Positions 16,629 to 25,007 of a DNA stretch of 64,000 nucleotides are shown in pieces (position 1 is the stretch's first letter; each line of letters begins with the position of its first letter). Under the pieces are notes generated by a model. That model was given only the letters and a program-made list of their open reading frames with translations, ran no database searches and was not told the DNA's origin. The translations under genes were made by a program, and so were the position numbers. Origin of the DNA: CAVRXZ01 sp963773035 (GTDB lineage: Bacteria; Acidobacteriota; Vicinamibacteria; Vicinamibacterales; CAVVIG01); NCBI GenBank assembly GCA_963773035.1, contig CAVYZX010000010.1, forward strand, positions 496,001 to 560,000, read 5' to 3'.

Positions 16629-17921
16629 GTGGTGTTCCTCGGCCGATCGCAGACGAGCGTTCAGGCGCAGATCACCGACGCCATTTTGCACGGCGAAGGA
16701 TTGATCGTTCTGACCGGCGAGAGTGGATCGGGGAAGACGACCCTCTGTCGTTACCTGTTCCAGTCGCTGTCAGGTCCCACCTTCCTATCATTCATATCGG
16801 CGACGACCGGTCCCCTTCTGACCTCCGAAGATGTCCTGAGGCGGATGCTGCTCGACTTTCGGCCCGGCCAAGGATTGGCCAATAGCCCTAGCGCGCGGGA
16901 AGGACTACCCGATCTGGTGGCGAGACTGAATCGCTTCCTCCTGTCGATGGTTTCGGGTACCCGGGCCATTCTGGTGCTGGATGACGCTCACCGAGCCCAA
17001 CCGGAGCTCCTGACCCAACTTCGAACGCTCGGAAACATGAAGGCTGGCTCCGAAAAGCTGTTGCAGGTGATCCTGATAGGTCAGCCGGCGCTGGAGTCCC
17101 TCTTCGAGCGACCTGAATCAGCGAAACTCGAGCAAAGGGTTGCGCGTTGGTGCCGGCTGCAGCCGTTGATGACGACGGAAGTTGCGCCCTACATCCAGCA
17201 CAAGCTCGCTGCGGGTCGGACCGAGAGTCAGTCGACTTCCCTGGTGGCCCCGGCGGCGATGCGGATCGCCGCGGCGCTGTCGAAAGGCAATCCCAGAACG
17301 ATCGATCAGCTGTGCGACCGCGCATTTCAGGTCGCCTTCGAGAAACGCGCTCGTCGAATCGGTCAGGGCGCGATGACCGAGGCGGCTCACCGGTTGAACA
17401 TGGAGGTTCCGGCCGCACCAGCTCCCCCAATCAAGCTCAAGCCAGTCCCCATCGCCGTGACGGCAGCCACGATCGCAGTCGTCCTGACAGGGGTCTGGGT
17501 TGTCCGGTCTCTTTCTGTCGGACAGCCAAAGTCGCCCGCCAAGCCCACAGCCGCCGCACGTGTGCCACCGTCGCCTTCTCCGCCCCAAACGTTAACCCCG
17601 GCGCCGGTCCCGGCCGCCCCAAACCCGGGGGTGGCAAGTGCCGGATCGTCGCCACGAGTCGGCCAACTGCCGGCCACAGACAGCTTCGTCATCATCGCCG
17701 CCTCGTTCAGGGGACAGCAACTGGCGACCGAAATGGCCAAGGAGCTGGTGAATCTGAGTCTTCCGGCGTTCGTACGATCGGATCCTCCCTGGTACGTCGT
17801 CGTGGTTGGTCCTTACCTGACCGTCGAAGAAGCGCGCAGCGCAACGGCGCGCATCAGTTCGCGCGATTTCCCTGACGCGCGTATTCAGAAACACACCGTG
17901 ACGGATGAGCCGGAACGCTGA
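16629..17921 (+). CDS. ExeA/DamX-like AAA ATPase with C-terminal SPOR domain; true start upstream
   Basis: 430 residues counted from GTG 16629. Walker A GESGSGKT is at residues 30-37, Walker B ILVLDD near 113, a membrane helix at about 273-292, a Pro/Ala-rich linker, and a SPOR domain at about 350-425 (FVIIAASFRGQQLATEMAKE, with WYVVVVGPYLTVEEA). SPOR domains bind denuded peptidoglycan, so the protein likely links ATPase activity to the septum or cell wall, as DamX does. The family's N-terminal signature (EEHFGLTESPFDPRID) is encoded in frame at 16575-16622, before any ATG, GTG or TTG. The start is therefore unresolved: a non-standard start near 16521, or a sequence error. Confidence 0.85.
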   Translation: MVFLGRSQTSVQAQITDAILHGEGLIVLTGESGSGKTTLCRYLFQSLSGPTFLSFISATTGPLLTSEDVLRRMLLDFRPGQGLANSPSAREGLPDLVARLNRFLLSMVSGTRAILVLDDAHRAQPELLTQLRTLGNMKAGSEKLLQVILIGQPALESLFERPESAKLEQRVARWCRLQPLMTTEVAPYIQHKLAAGRTESQSTSLVAPAAMRIAAALSKGNPRTIDQLCDRAFQVAFEKRARRIGQGAMTEAAHRLNMEVPAAPAPPIKLKPVPIAVTAATIAVVLTGVWVVRSLSVGQPKSPAKPTAAARVPPSPSPPQTLTPAPVPAAPNPGVASAGSSPRVGQLPATDSFVIIAASFRGQQLATEMAKELVNLSLPAFVRSDPPWYVVVVGPYLTVEEARSATARISSRDFPDARIQKHTVTDEPER

Positions 17922-18030
17922 TATCCAGCGGTGTTCAGTTCCCGTCCTGGCGACGTTTGTCCTGCTTGAAGTGCCGATAATCCTTGGAGAATCGCTCGCG
18001 AATGCAGTGTTGAGCAGTTCCAGCTCAGCG

Positions 18031-18059
18031 TTGACACGACCGGAAACAAGCACTACATT
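18031..18059 (+). promoter_or_regulatory. Sigma-70-type promoter for the csgG-like gene
   Basis: TTGACA at 18031-18036, a 17-bp spacer and TACATT at 18054-18059. This is the best housekeeping-like promoter in the window. It lies 49 bp before the CsgG family start, leaving a short leader with its own GGAGG. Confidence 0.7.
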
Positions 18060-18107
18060 CGTCGAAATCGAGACTTCCGATCTACAACGACCGGCGCGGA
18101 GGGACGT

Positions 18108-19115
18108 ATGAAACGACTGAGTTGCTTGGCGTGCGCCATGGGGCTTGCCATCGCGACAATAGCGAGCGCCCAGACCCCGGCTCCACAAGCAGGCGAAGGC
18201 AGCCTGCGGAAGAAACGCGTGGCCGTGTTCGACTTCGACTACGGCACCGTGCACAACTACATCTCCTCAATATTCGGGACCGACATCGACGTCGGCAAGG
18301 GGGTGGCGGACCTCCTTGTGACGTATCTAATCAAGGACGGCACGTATTCGATCATCGAGCGGAAGTCACTCGACAAGATTCTGGCCGAGCAGAATTTCTC
18401 AAACAGCGACCGCGCGAATCCCACGTCGGCCGCAAAGATTGGAAAACTGCTGGGTGTGGACGCGATCATCGTCGGGAGCATCACGCAATTCGGCAACGAC
18501 ACGAAGACCACTGGACTCGGTGGTGCTGGCAGCGCGATCGGAGGACTCGGACTGGGCGGTTTCAGTCGTAAGAATTCGAAGGCGGTTGTGGCGCTGACGG
18601 GCCGAATCGTCGATATCGACACGGCCGAGATTCTTGCGGTCGCCGAAGGCAAGGGCGAATCCAAGCGCACGAGCACGTCTCTGACAGGTGGCGGCGGGAG
18701 CTGGGGCGGGTTCGGCGCTGGTGGAGTGAACTTCGGCAGCAGCGATTTTCAGGCCACGATCATCGGTGAAGCGACGAAGCTGGCGACCGAACAACTGAGC
18801 AGTGAGGTGATCGCCGGCAACAGCAAGCTACAGGTTCGTACGGTAACCGTGGAAGGTCTCGTTGCCGCCGTCGAGGGCACCCAGGTGATTCTCAACGTCG
18901 GGTCGAAAGCTGGCGTCAAGGCTGGCGATCAGTTGAGCATCGAGCGCGTATCACGCGAAATCAAAGATCCGGCCACGGGTAAGGTCATCCGCCGAATGAC
19001 GTCAAACGTCGGCGTGGTGAAAGTGACCGAGGTCGACGCGGACTCCTCCGTTGCGTCGATCGTCTCCGGGACTGGATTCAAGGTGGGCGACGCGGCCAAG
19101 ACAGCTACGCAGTAG
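18108..19115 (+). CDS. CsgG family protein
   Basis: 335 residues with GGAGGG before the ATG and a signal peptide ending ASAQTP. The CsgG core is visible: KKRVAVFDFDYGTVHNY, KGVADLLVTYLIKDGTYSII, ERKSLDKILAEQNF, and AKIGKLLGVDAIIVGSIT. A Gly-rich loop (GLGGAGSAIGGLGLGGFS) interrupts the middle. A C-terminal beta domain (VILNVGSKAGVKAGDQLSIE) follows. There is no lipobox cysteine, unlike the curli secretion channel CsgG, so it is more likely a soluble periplasmic or outer-membrane-associated relative of unknown role. Its last 11 bases overlap the 3' end of the convergent membrane protein gene. Confidence 0.88.
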   Translation: MKRLSCLACAMGLAIATIASAQTPAPQAGEGSLRKKRVAVFDFDYGTVHNYISSIFGTDIDVGKGVADLLVTYLIKDGTYSIIERKSLDKILAEQNFSNSDRANPTSAAKIGKLLGVDAIIVGSITQFGNDTKTTGLGGAGSAIGGLGLGGFSRKNSKAVVALTGRIVDIDTAEILAVAEGKGESKRTSTSLTGGGGSWGGFGAGGVNFGSSDFQATIIGEATKLATEQLSSEVIAGNSKLQVRTVTVEGLVAAVEGTQVILNVGSKAGVKAGDQLSIERVSREIKDPATGKVIRRMTSNVGVVKVTEVDADSSVASIVSGTGFKVGDAAKTATQ

Positions 19116-21618
19116 GCGACCCGATTCTATTTTCCATGTGCCTGGTCCCTAGAGCCTGGTTGCCAGGCACGTGGCCGTACGCCTTACCCTCCAACATGTG
19201 CGCCGGCAGGGGCAGCAGGATGTACAGAAGGCCGGCCACCAGCAGATTGACGTGAATCCCCAACCACATCGAAACAGCGACCGCCATAATTGACGCCAGA
19301 ACTCCCGCGGCTCCGTTGACGCCCCACATCCAGGCCGTTGCGTCCGGCGAGAGCCGGCTCACGAGCGTCATCCCAACGGGAAAGCAGAAGCCCAACAGCA
19401 CTGAAATCGGGGCGCTGCACGCGATCACGACGAGCGATCGGACGGGTAGCCCGAACTGAATCGTCGCGTCCATGATCGGCTGAATTGTGTAAATCAGCAC
19501 GAGAACGGCAGCGCCTATCGCCAGCGGCAGCTTGAGGACCCACCGATTGCGTTCAATCGGAAATCGATCCGAGACGAAGCTGCCGATGCCCGTGAAACAG
19601 ATCATCGAGAAAAGAATGATAGCGAACGTATAAGTCGGGTGGCCGAGATACACCGAAAAACGCTGAAGAAACGGAATCTGGATCAGCATGTAGCCGACGC
19701 CGATCATCCCGAAGTACGCCACCGACATGGCGAAGCTGCTCGATTCCATGGTCGGAAGACCCGAGCGGAACAGCGGCCAGATGATGATGCCGATCACGAG
19801 AATCGTTGCGATGATGAAGAGCAGGATGAGCGTCCAGGTGGCGCGCAAATTTCCCGAGATGACCCCGTCGGGCGGTACATCGAACGCCTTGTGGAAGCTG
19901 CTCGGCTTCAGCGTATTGAAGAAAAAGGGTCGTTCGTCCGTCGGCGGAGTGAAGTCGAACATCGGATGACGGATAGCAGCGTCGAGCTCAGAAATTGAAG
20001 ACGATTTCACGATGCCAGACAGAAAAGGATCGGCGGCCCCGCTCCACGGCGACACGACGACGTTGAACTCCCGTTCGTCGGCCAGTTTGGTGATGACGGC
20101 GCGATCCTCGTCGGTCATCGGCTGGTTCGACACAATCAACGTGGCGACGCTGTGGCTCGAGAGCATGGCCATGTGACTGAGCGGCCGGTGAACTCCCCGG
20201 TCGAGCAACGCCGCAACTGCGAGCGCCAACAGGCGGCTCGTCTCGGACGTGGCGCCAGGTGAGAACCAACGTGACACGCTGAAGAGTCCACCGGGCGTGA
20301 GGCGATCGAGGAACAAACGCCAGCCTTCAATGGTGTACAGCCCGTTCTCGGTCAGCGTGAATGCACCAGCCCCGGTCGATGCCCACGTATCGATCAGAGA
20401 CATCTGCAAGACGTCGAATCGCTTGTCGGTCCGGCTCAAGTACGAGCGGGCCTCCCCGTGGACGAGTTGAACTTCCGGCCGGTTCACGAGGTTCGCAAAA
20501 TCGCGATACGGCCCTTCGAGCGCTCGAAGCAGGTTCTTGTTGATCTCGATGCCGGTCACCGACGTATTGCCGCCCCAGAGGGCCGACAGAATATCGCGCC
20601 CACCCCCAACCCCGATGATGCCGGCGTTCCCTTTGCGCAGGTGATATGGCAGCGTCGTGACGTCGTACGACACCCATCCCAGGTTCACGGTGTTGCCGTC
20701 CCATTTGGTGATGGGTGTTCCCGCGTCAGCATCGATCAGGATCCAAGCCGACGTGGTATGGAACTGGTCTGCCCCGCGACCTGGGCCCCAGTAGAAGGCC
20801 GGTCCGAAGAACGATGGCGTGATCACGATGTAAGAGTGGGTGTTCCATGCCGACCACTCGACGCGCTCTTCGTTCAGGCCGGCCGTAGCGCCTCCCCGGA
20901 AAATGCGGTTCTTCGCGTAGACCACACCGATGCCGGGTTTGGCGACGGCATTCAACGCGGCCACCGCCAGGAAGCCCAGGCACAGGGCGACGCTGAACCA
21001 GCGCCGGTCGCCGCTTCGACGAGGAGATTCGGCCGTAGTGCCCACTCCGAGCCGGATCAAGGCGAAGCGATCGAAACAATACGCGCCCGCGGCGGCCACC
21101 GCGCCGGCCGCGAACGCAACCGACGTGATATTGGTTCGATCGAGCAGAGGGACGACGAGCAGACAACCCAAGGCCGCGCCGAGAAGATCTGCCGCATACA
21201 GGCGACTGGTCGACCCTCCGGATCTCGTCAAGGCCAGCGTCACCGCGACGCCGGCAAGCAGGAACGGCAGCCCGAGTATGATCGTGGCGATCACGATCGC
21301 GCCCACCTCTCGCACCCTGAACTGTTCGAGCAGCGGAATGGGCAACGACAAATTGCCCATGTGCATCAAGGGAATGGCCAAAGCGAACAAGACCGTGATG
21401 CGTGGCAGTTCCCGAATCGCGCGCTGCTCCGTATAGCGTTCGCCACCCACAAACACGAGCACAGCACCGGCTGCCATGCCGAGCATCGCCAACGACACGG
21501 TCAAGAACGCCAGGTGATACCACGTGAGGACCGACAGGAGACGCGAGTCGAGGATCTCGAGCATCAGCGTCGCAAGAGTCACGAGGAACAGTCCCGAAGC
21601 GAGCCAGCGGTAGTTCAT
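19105..21618 (-). CDS. Polytopic membrane protein with spermidine synthase-like domain
   Basis: 837 residues. About six membrane helices at the N terminus, a cytoplasmic methyltransferase-fold domain at about residues 320-480 (SAM/dcSAM-loop-like IGVGGGRDILSALWGGNTSV, VTGIEINKNLL, LVHGEARSYL, FDVLQMSLIDTW), a second soluble part, then about seven C-terminal helices (FCFPVGMTLVSRL). This layout is known in bacterial fused spermine/spermidine synthase-like membrane proteins, whose substrates are mostly unknown. The start is 3 bases after the stop of the CpXC-metallopeptidase gene (TAACTCATG), so the two are an operon. Confidence 0.88.
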   Translation of the reverse strand: MNYRWLASGLFLVTLATLMLEILDSRLLSVLTWYHLAFLTVSLAMLGMAAGAVLVFVGGERYTEQRAIRELPRITVLFALAIPLMHMGNLSLPIPLLEQFRVREVGAIVIATIILGLPFLLAGVAVTLALTRSGGSTSRLYAADLLGAALGCLLVVPLLDRTNITSVAFAAGAVAAAGAYCFDRFALIRLGVGTTAESPRRSGDRRWFSVALCLGFLAVAALNAVAKPGIGVVYAKNRIFRGGATAGLNEERVEWSAWNTHSYIVITPSFFGPAFYWGPGRGADQFHTTSAWILIDADAGTPITKWDGNTVNLGWVSYDVTTLPYHLRKGNAGIIGVGGGRDILSALWGGNTSVTGIEINKNLLRALEGPYRDFANLVNRPEVQLVHGEARSYLSRTDKRFDVLQMSLIDTWASTGAGAFTLTENGLYTIEGWRLFLDRLTPGGLFSVSRWFSPGATSETSRLLALAVAALLDRGVHRPLSHMAMLSSHSVATLIVSNQPMTDEDRAVITKLADEREFNVVVSPWSGAADPFLSGIVKSSSISELDAAIRHPMFDFTPPTDERPFFFNTLKPSSFHKAFDVPPDGVISGNLRATWTLILLFIIATILVIGIIIWPLFRSGLPTMESSSFAMSVAYFGMIGVGYMLIQIPFLQRFSVYLGHPTYTFAIILFSMICFTGIGSFVSDRFPIERNRWVLKLPLAIGAAVLVLIYTIQPIMDATIQFGLPVRSLVVIACSAPISVLLGFCFPVGMTLVSRLSPDATAWMWGVNGAAGVLASIMAVAVSMWLGIHVNLLVAGLLYILLPLPAHMLEGKAYGHVPGNQALGTRHMENRIGSPTA

Positions 21619-21621
21619 GAG

Positions 21622-23391
21622 TTATCGCTTCTTGGGCCGTCGGCGAGGCCGGGTCACGGTCTCCCACTCGCGCTTGACACGAGCCGTGTCCGCCATCGGA
21701 GCGCCTGCTTCCGGAGCACCGAGGTTCGTCGCGATCCACTTCGACACGTTGGCCGGAATCACAGAACGCTTGGGGTCGTCGAGATCGTAGTACAACGCGT
21801 ACAGTTCGGCAAAGAACTCGAAGTGCGACATGGACGCATAGGCGTCGGGCATCTTGGCCACGAGCTCCAAAGTCTTGGTGTCGACGGCCATGAAGGTGCG
21901 GTACCAGAAATTCATGAAGAAGGCGCGCTGTCCACGCCGGTACCACGTGACATAGTTCTGGAACCAGTAGGCGCCGGATCGCTCGAATGCCAGTCGCGGA
22001 CCGAAATTCGACCTGTACCAGGGATGGCCGGCGGGGGCGGCCGGCGGGGGCCCCGGCTGCCAGCTCCCGCCACCGCCGGCCGCCGTTCTGAGGTATTGGC
22101 GGACGTCCGCCCGTTCGCTCCCCGACAGCGTGCCCCACCCCCCCATCAACCCCACCCATTGATCTATATCGGCATCGTTCGTCCCAAAGATTCGCCACCC
22201 GAATCGAGACTCGAGCCAGTCGTTCACCAGATCGCTCTTCATCTCGTGAACGGCATGCCCGACCTCGTGCCGCATGACATCCTCGAATTTCTCCCGGTTC
22301 GTGAGCTCCTCGGATCCAATGCTGATGTCGAACGTTTCGGGGTTGTACAGGCCCCCGCCCTGTCCCTCGCTCAGAACAATTTCGTGAATTTTTGTGTTCC
22401 CCTCGACGCTCGTATCGGGCAGATCGCGCAAGAGCTTCCACAACGTGTCGATGTCTTCGGGGTCGTCGTTCATCGACCAGTCGTCTTCCAGCTCGATGCC
22501 GAAACGAATTTCGAAGAGTTGGTCCTGAAGCGGCAGGTTCTTGGCCTTGGCGTACTCGAACAGCGTCCTGAGATCCTGTTTGGCCCAGGGGGACAGGTGA
22601 TTCCCGCGGGGCAATCCTACGAGCATCTGCTTGAAGGCCGCGTTCTTCGTGTTGATGTTGGCTCCGGCGCGAATCTGGGTGGCGTACGCCTTCAGCCGGT
22701 CCAGGGCACTTGGTTGTGGTGACCAGCGCCACATGTTGACCCAGTGGTCGGACTGCTCGAAGATGCTTCCCTTGGGGTGTGCAGTTTTGACCCAGCTTTT
22801 CAGCTCATCGGTCTTACCAACGACATCGTCTACCTTCTCGCGAGGAATAGAGAGGCGGAAACGCTGCTGATGGTGCTCGTACACGGCGTTGAATTCGAAG
22901 GACTCCTTCTTCACGGCGTCGAGCACCAGACGAAGCCTCGCCCGGCGTAGAAGTACCGGATGCTCGTGAACGAGGAGAACCTTCACGAGTTCCAGAACGC
23001 GGTCGTCGATGTTTGCATCCTGGGCGACCAGCTTCTCGCGCAACTCGTCCATGCCGAACAACACGCGAAGCGTGCGTCCTTTCGAGACAGCGACGCTGTC
23101 AGGCACCAGCGCAGACGCGGTATCGAGATCGGCGGAGGCCTGCTTCCACAAATGCCGCTCGCCGCGCGGGAACACCTTGAAGAATGCGTTTCTGGTCAGG
23201 TCCGTGTAATAGAAGGGCTTCTCGACCGTCATTTGACGCTTGCACGCCGGGCACGTCGTGCGATGCAACTCCCCGCGCAGGATCTTTTCCCGTGCCTCCG
23301 GCGATCGCTTGACGTTGATGCTGTCGGCCAGCAGCACGGTCAACGTCTGCCCACAAATGCACTTCACGGTATGGGGATGAAATACGGCCAT
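21622..23391 (-). CDS. CpXC domain fused to a zinc metallopeptidase-like domain
   Basis: 589 residues. Start ATG 23391 is chosen for AAGGAG six bases upstream. The N-terminal CpXC domain has CIC near residue 11 and CPAC near 47 (a zinc ribbon), followed by FYYTDLTRNAFFKVFPRGE. The C-terminal half has the zincin motif HEVGH at residues 375-379 (MRHEVGHAVHEM) and a later HFEFFAELYALYYD segment that could supply a glutamate third ligand, as in anthrax lethal factor-type (M34) gluzincins. There is no signal peptide, so it acts in the cytoplasm unless a special route exists. It is operonic with the membrane spermidine synthase-like gene. The pairing is unexplained. Confidence 0.82.
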   Translation of the reverse strand: MAVFHPHTVKCICGQTLTVLLADSINVKRSPEAREKILRGELHRTTCPACKRQMTVEKPFYYTDLTRNAFFKVFPRGERHLWKQASADLDTASALVPDSVAVSKGRTLRVLFGMDELREKLVAQDANIDDRVLELVKVLLVHEHPVLLRRARLRLVLDAVKKESFEFNAVYEHHQQRFRLSIPREKVDDVVGKTDELKSWVKTAHPKGSIFEQSDHWVNMWRWSPQPSALDRLKAYATQIRAGANINTKNAAFKQMLVGLPRGNHLSPWAKQDLRTLFEYAKAKNLPLQDQLFEIRFGIELEDDWSMNDDPEDIDTLWKLLRDLPDTSVEGNTKIHEIVLSEGQGGGLYNPETFDISIGSEELTNREKFEDVMRHEVGHAVHEMKSDLVNDWLESRFGWRIFGTNDADIDQWVGLMGGWGTLSGSERADVRQYLRTAAGGGGSWQPGPPPAAPAGHPWYRSNFGPRLAFERSGAYWFQNYVTWYRRGQRAFFMNFWYRTFMAVDTKTLELVAKMPDAYASMSHFEFFAELYALYYDLDDPKRSVIPANVSKWIATNLGAPEAGAPMADTARVKREWETVTRPRRRPKKR

Positions 23392-23498
23392 GACGCACTC
23401 CTTCTGTGATTGCCACCGAGTGCGGGATTTCTCCACCGCCTGCGGATGAACCGGGATGTTGCTTGGTTCGGCGTGCGCCTGCAAGCGGAAAAATGAGG

Positions 23499-25007
23499 CT
23501 AGACGATCGCAACGAGAGGCGGCGCAGGGCTCGTCTCGCGCCGGACTGCGGCGATGCTACGTACGAGTCTTCGCGCGACGTCGTCGGCGCGCGTCGCTGG
23601 AACGCTCGAAAAGCAAAGGCGGAGCTCCCTGTCGCCGGCGTGATCAACGTAGAAGGCCTGACCATGAACGAACGCGACCGAGTCGGCGAGCGCCCGCTTC
23701 AACACGCTGGCCGCGCTGACTCGCGGACGCAGCCGGCACCAGAAGTATAGGCCGCCTTCGGGCGTTGTCCACTGGAGCAAGCTGTCGGCGCGATGCCGAA
23801 GGAGCGCCGCCGCCACCGCATCGCGGCGCTGACGATGTTCGCTGCGCAGTCGGCGCAAATGCTCGTCGAAGGTCCCATCGTCGAGGAACTCCTTGACGAC
23901 GAGCTGCATGAGATTCTGCATGTGCGGATCGGCGCGCTGCTTGATCTGCGCGAGCTGATCGACGATCGGTTCCGCGGCGATCAGCCAGCCCAATCGCAGG
24001 CCCGGCGCCAGCACTTTCGAGAAGCTGTTCAAATTGATGACGATGGACTGTGTATCCAGCGAGTGCAGCGACGGCGGCGGGACCGCATCGAAGTGGAGCT
24101 CCCGGTAGGTGTCGTCTTCGATGATCGGAACCCGGTGACGGGCCGCCAGTGCCAGGAACTCGCGTCGCAACTTGGTGGACATCGTCCATCCGGTTGGGTT
24201 GTGGAACGTGGGATTCGTGTAAATCAGCTTCGGTCGATAGCGAACGAGCTGTTCTTCGAGCTCGTCCGGATCGTGGCGCAAGACATCCCACCCGACGAGC
24301 CGCGCACCCGCCGCGCGGAACGTGTGAATGGCACCCAGATAACCCGGCCGATCGACGATCACCGTGTCGCCTGGATCGATCAGGCAACGAGCGAGAAGAT
24401 CCAGACCCTGTTGCGCACCGGCAAGAAGCAGCACGTTTTCGGTCTGCGCGCCGAACCGCCTGGCGATGGCATCGCGGAGTGCCGGAAGCCCTTCGGTGCC
24501 TCCGTGTCCCCAGACGGCTCGACCGTCGCGCCGCAGCACGCGATCGATCGAGCGTCGAAACGCCTCTTCAGGAAAACACTCCAGTGCGGGCATGCCGGCA
24601 GCCACTGACATCAAGGCGGGATCTGTCGATCCGGCCACAAGATCCCGCATCAAGGAATCCGTCGCTCGCAGTGCGGTTGTCGCAATCTTTCCGCGCCAGG
24701 CGAAAGGTGCGCCAGATGTGTCGGGCGCCGCCGACACGAAGGTGCCACGACCGACGTAGCCACGCGCCAGCCCCCGCGACTCGAGATCCCGATAGGCGTT
24801 CACGATGGTCGCGCGGCTGACCGACAGCGCCCGTGCGAGCTCGCGCTCGGCCGGCAATCGCGTCCCGGGCGTCAAGCCGCCCTTGGTGATGCTGCGCTCG
24901 ATTGCCCGCGAGATGTACTGATACACGGGCCGAGTCCCGTTCGGTTCGAACGGCACCAACCCGATGCGGCGCAGGTACACGTTGTCTAGCGTCATCAGCG
25001 TTCTCAC
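23499..25007 (-). CDS. MocR-type regulator (GntR HTH plus aminotransferase domain)
   Basis: 502 residues from GTG 25007, which overlaps the stop of the upstream gene (GTGA); ATG 24995 is an alternative. Residues 25-95 are a GntR winged helix (GLTPGTRLPAERELARALSV, then SRATIVNAYRDLESRGLARG). The rest is a fold-type I aminotransferase domain with the PLP lysine in NSFSKVLAPGLRLGW, YTNPTFHNPTGW and IIEDDTYRELHF. MocR proteins sense PLP or amino acids and control neighbouring genes such as pdxST or transporters. None of those are here. The tight overlap suggests joint action with the winged-helix/TPR regulator. Confidence 0.92.
   Translation of the reverse strand: MRTLMTLDNVYLRRIGLVPFEPNGTRPVYQYISRAIERSITKGGLTPGTRLPAERELARALSVSRATIVNAYRDLESRGLARGYVGRGTFVSAAPDTSGAPFAWRGKIATTALRATDSLMRDLVAGSTDPALMSVAAGMPALECFPEEAFRRSIDRVLRRDGRAVWGHGGTEGLPALRDAIARRFGAQTENVLLLAGAQQGLDLLARCLIDPGDTVIVDRPGYLGAIHTFRAAGARLVGWDVLRHDPDELEEQLVRYRPKLIYTNPTFHNPTGWTMSTKLRREFLALAARHRVPIIEDDTYRELHFDAVPPPSLHSLDTQSIVINLNSFSKVLAPGLRLGWLIAAEPIVDQLAQIKQRADPHMQNLMQLVVKEFLDDGTFDEHLRRLRSEHRQRRDAVAAALLRHRADSLLQWTTPEGGLYFWCRLRPRVSAASVLKRALADSVAFVHGQAFYVDHAGDRELRLCFSSVPATRADDVARRLVRSIAAVRRETSPAPPLVAIV

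Noticed and set aside
20458..22722. Long plus-strand open frame of 754 codons opposite the membrane and CpXC genes
   Set aside because: Arg/Gly/His-rich, no recognisable domain, and fully antisense to two genes with clear motifs.
20726..22732. Minus-strand frame of 668 codons in a different frame of the same two genes
   Set aside because: Low-complexity Arg-rich product that spans two real genes; a GC-rich codon shadow.
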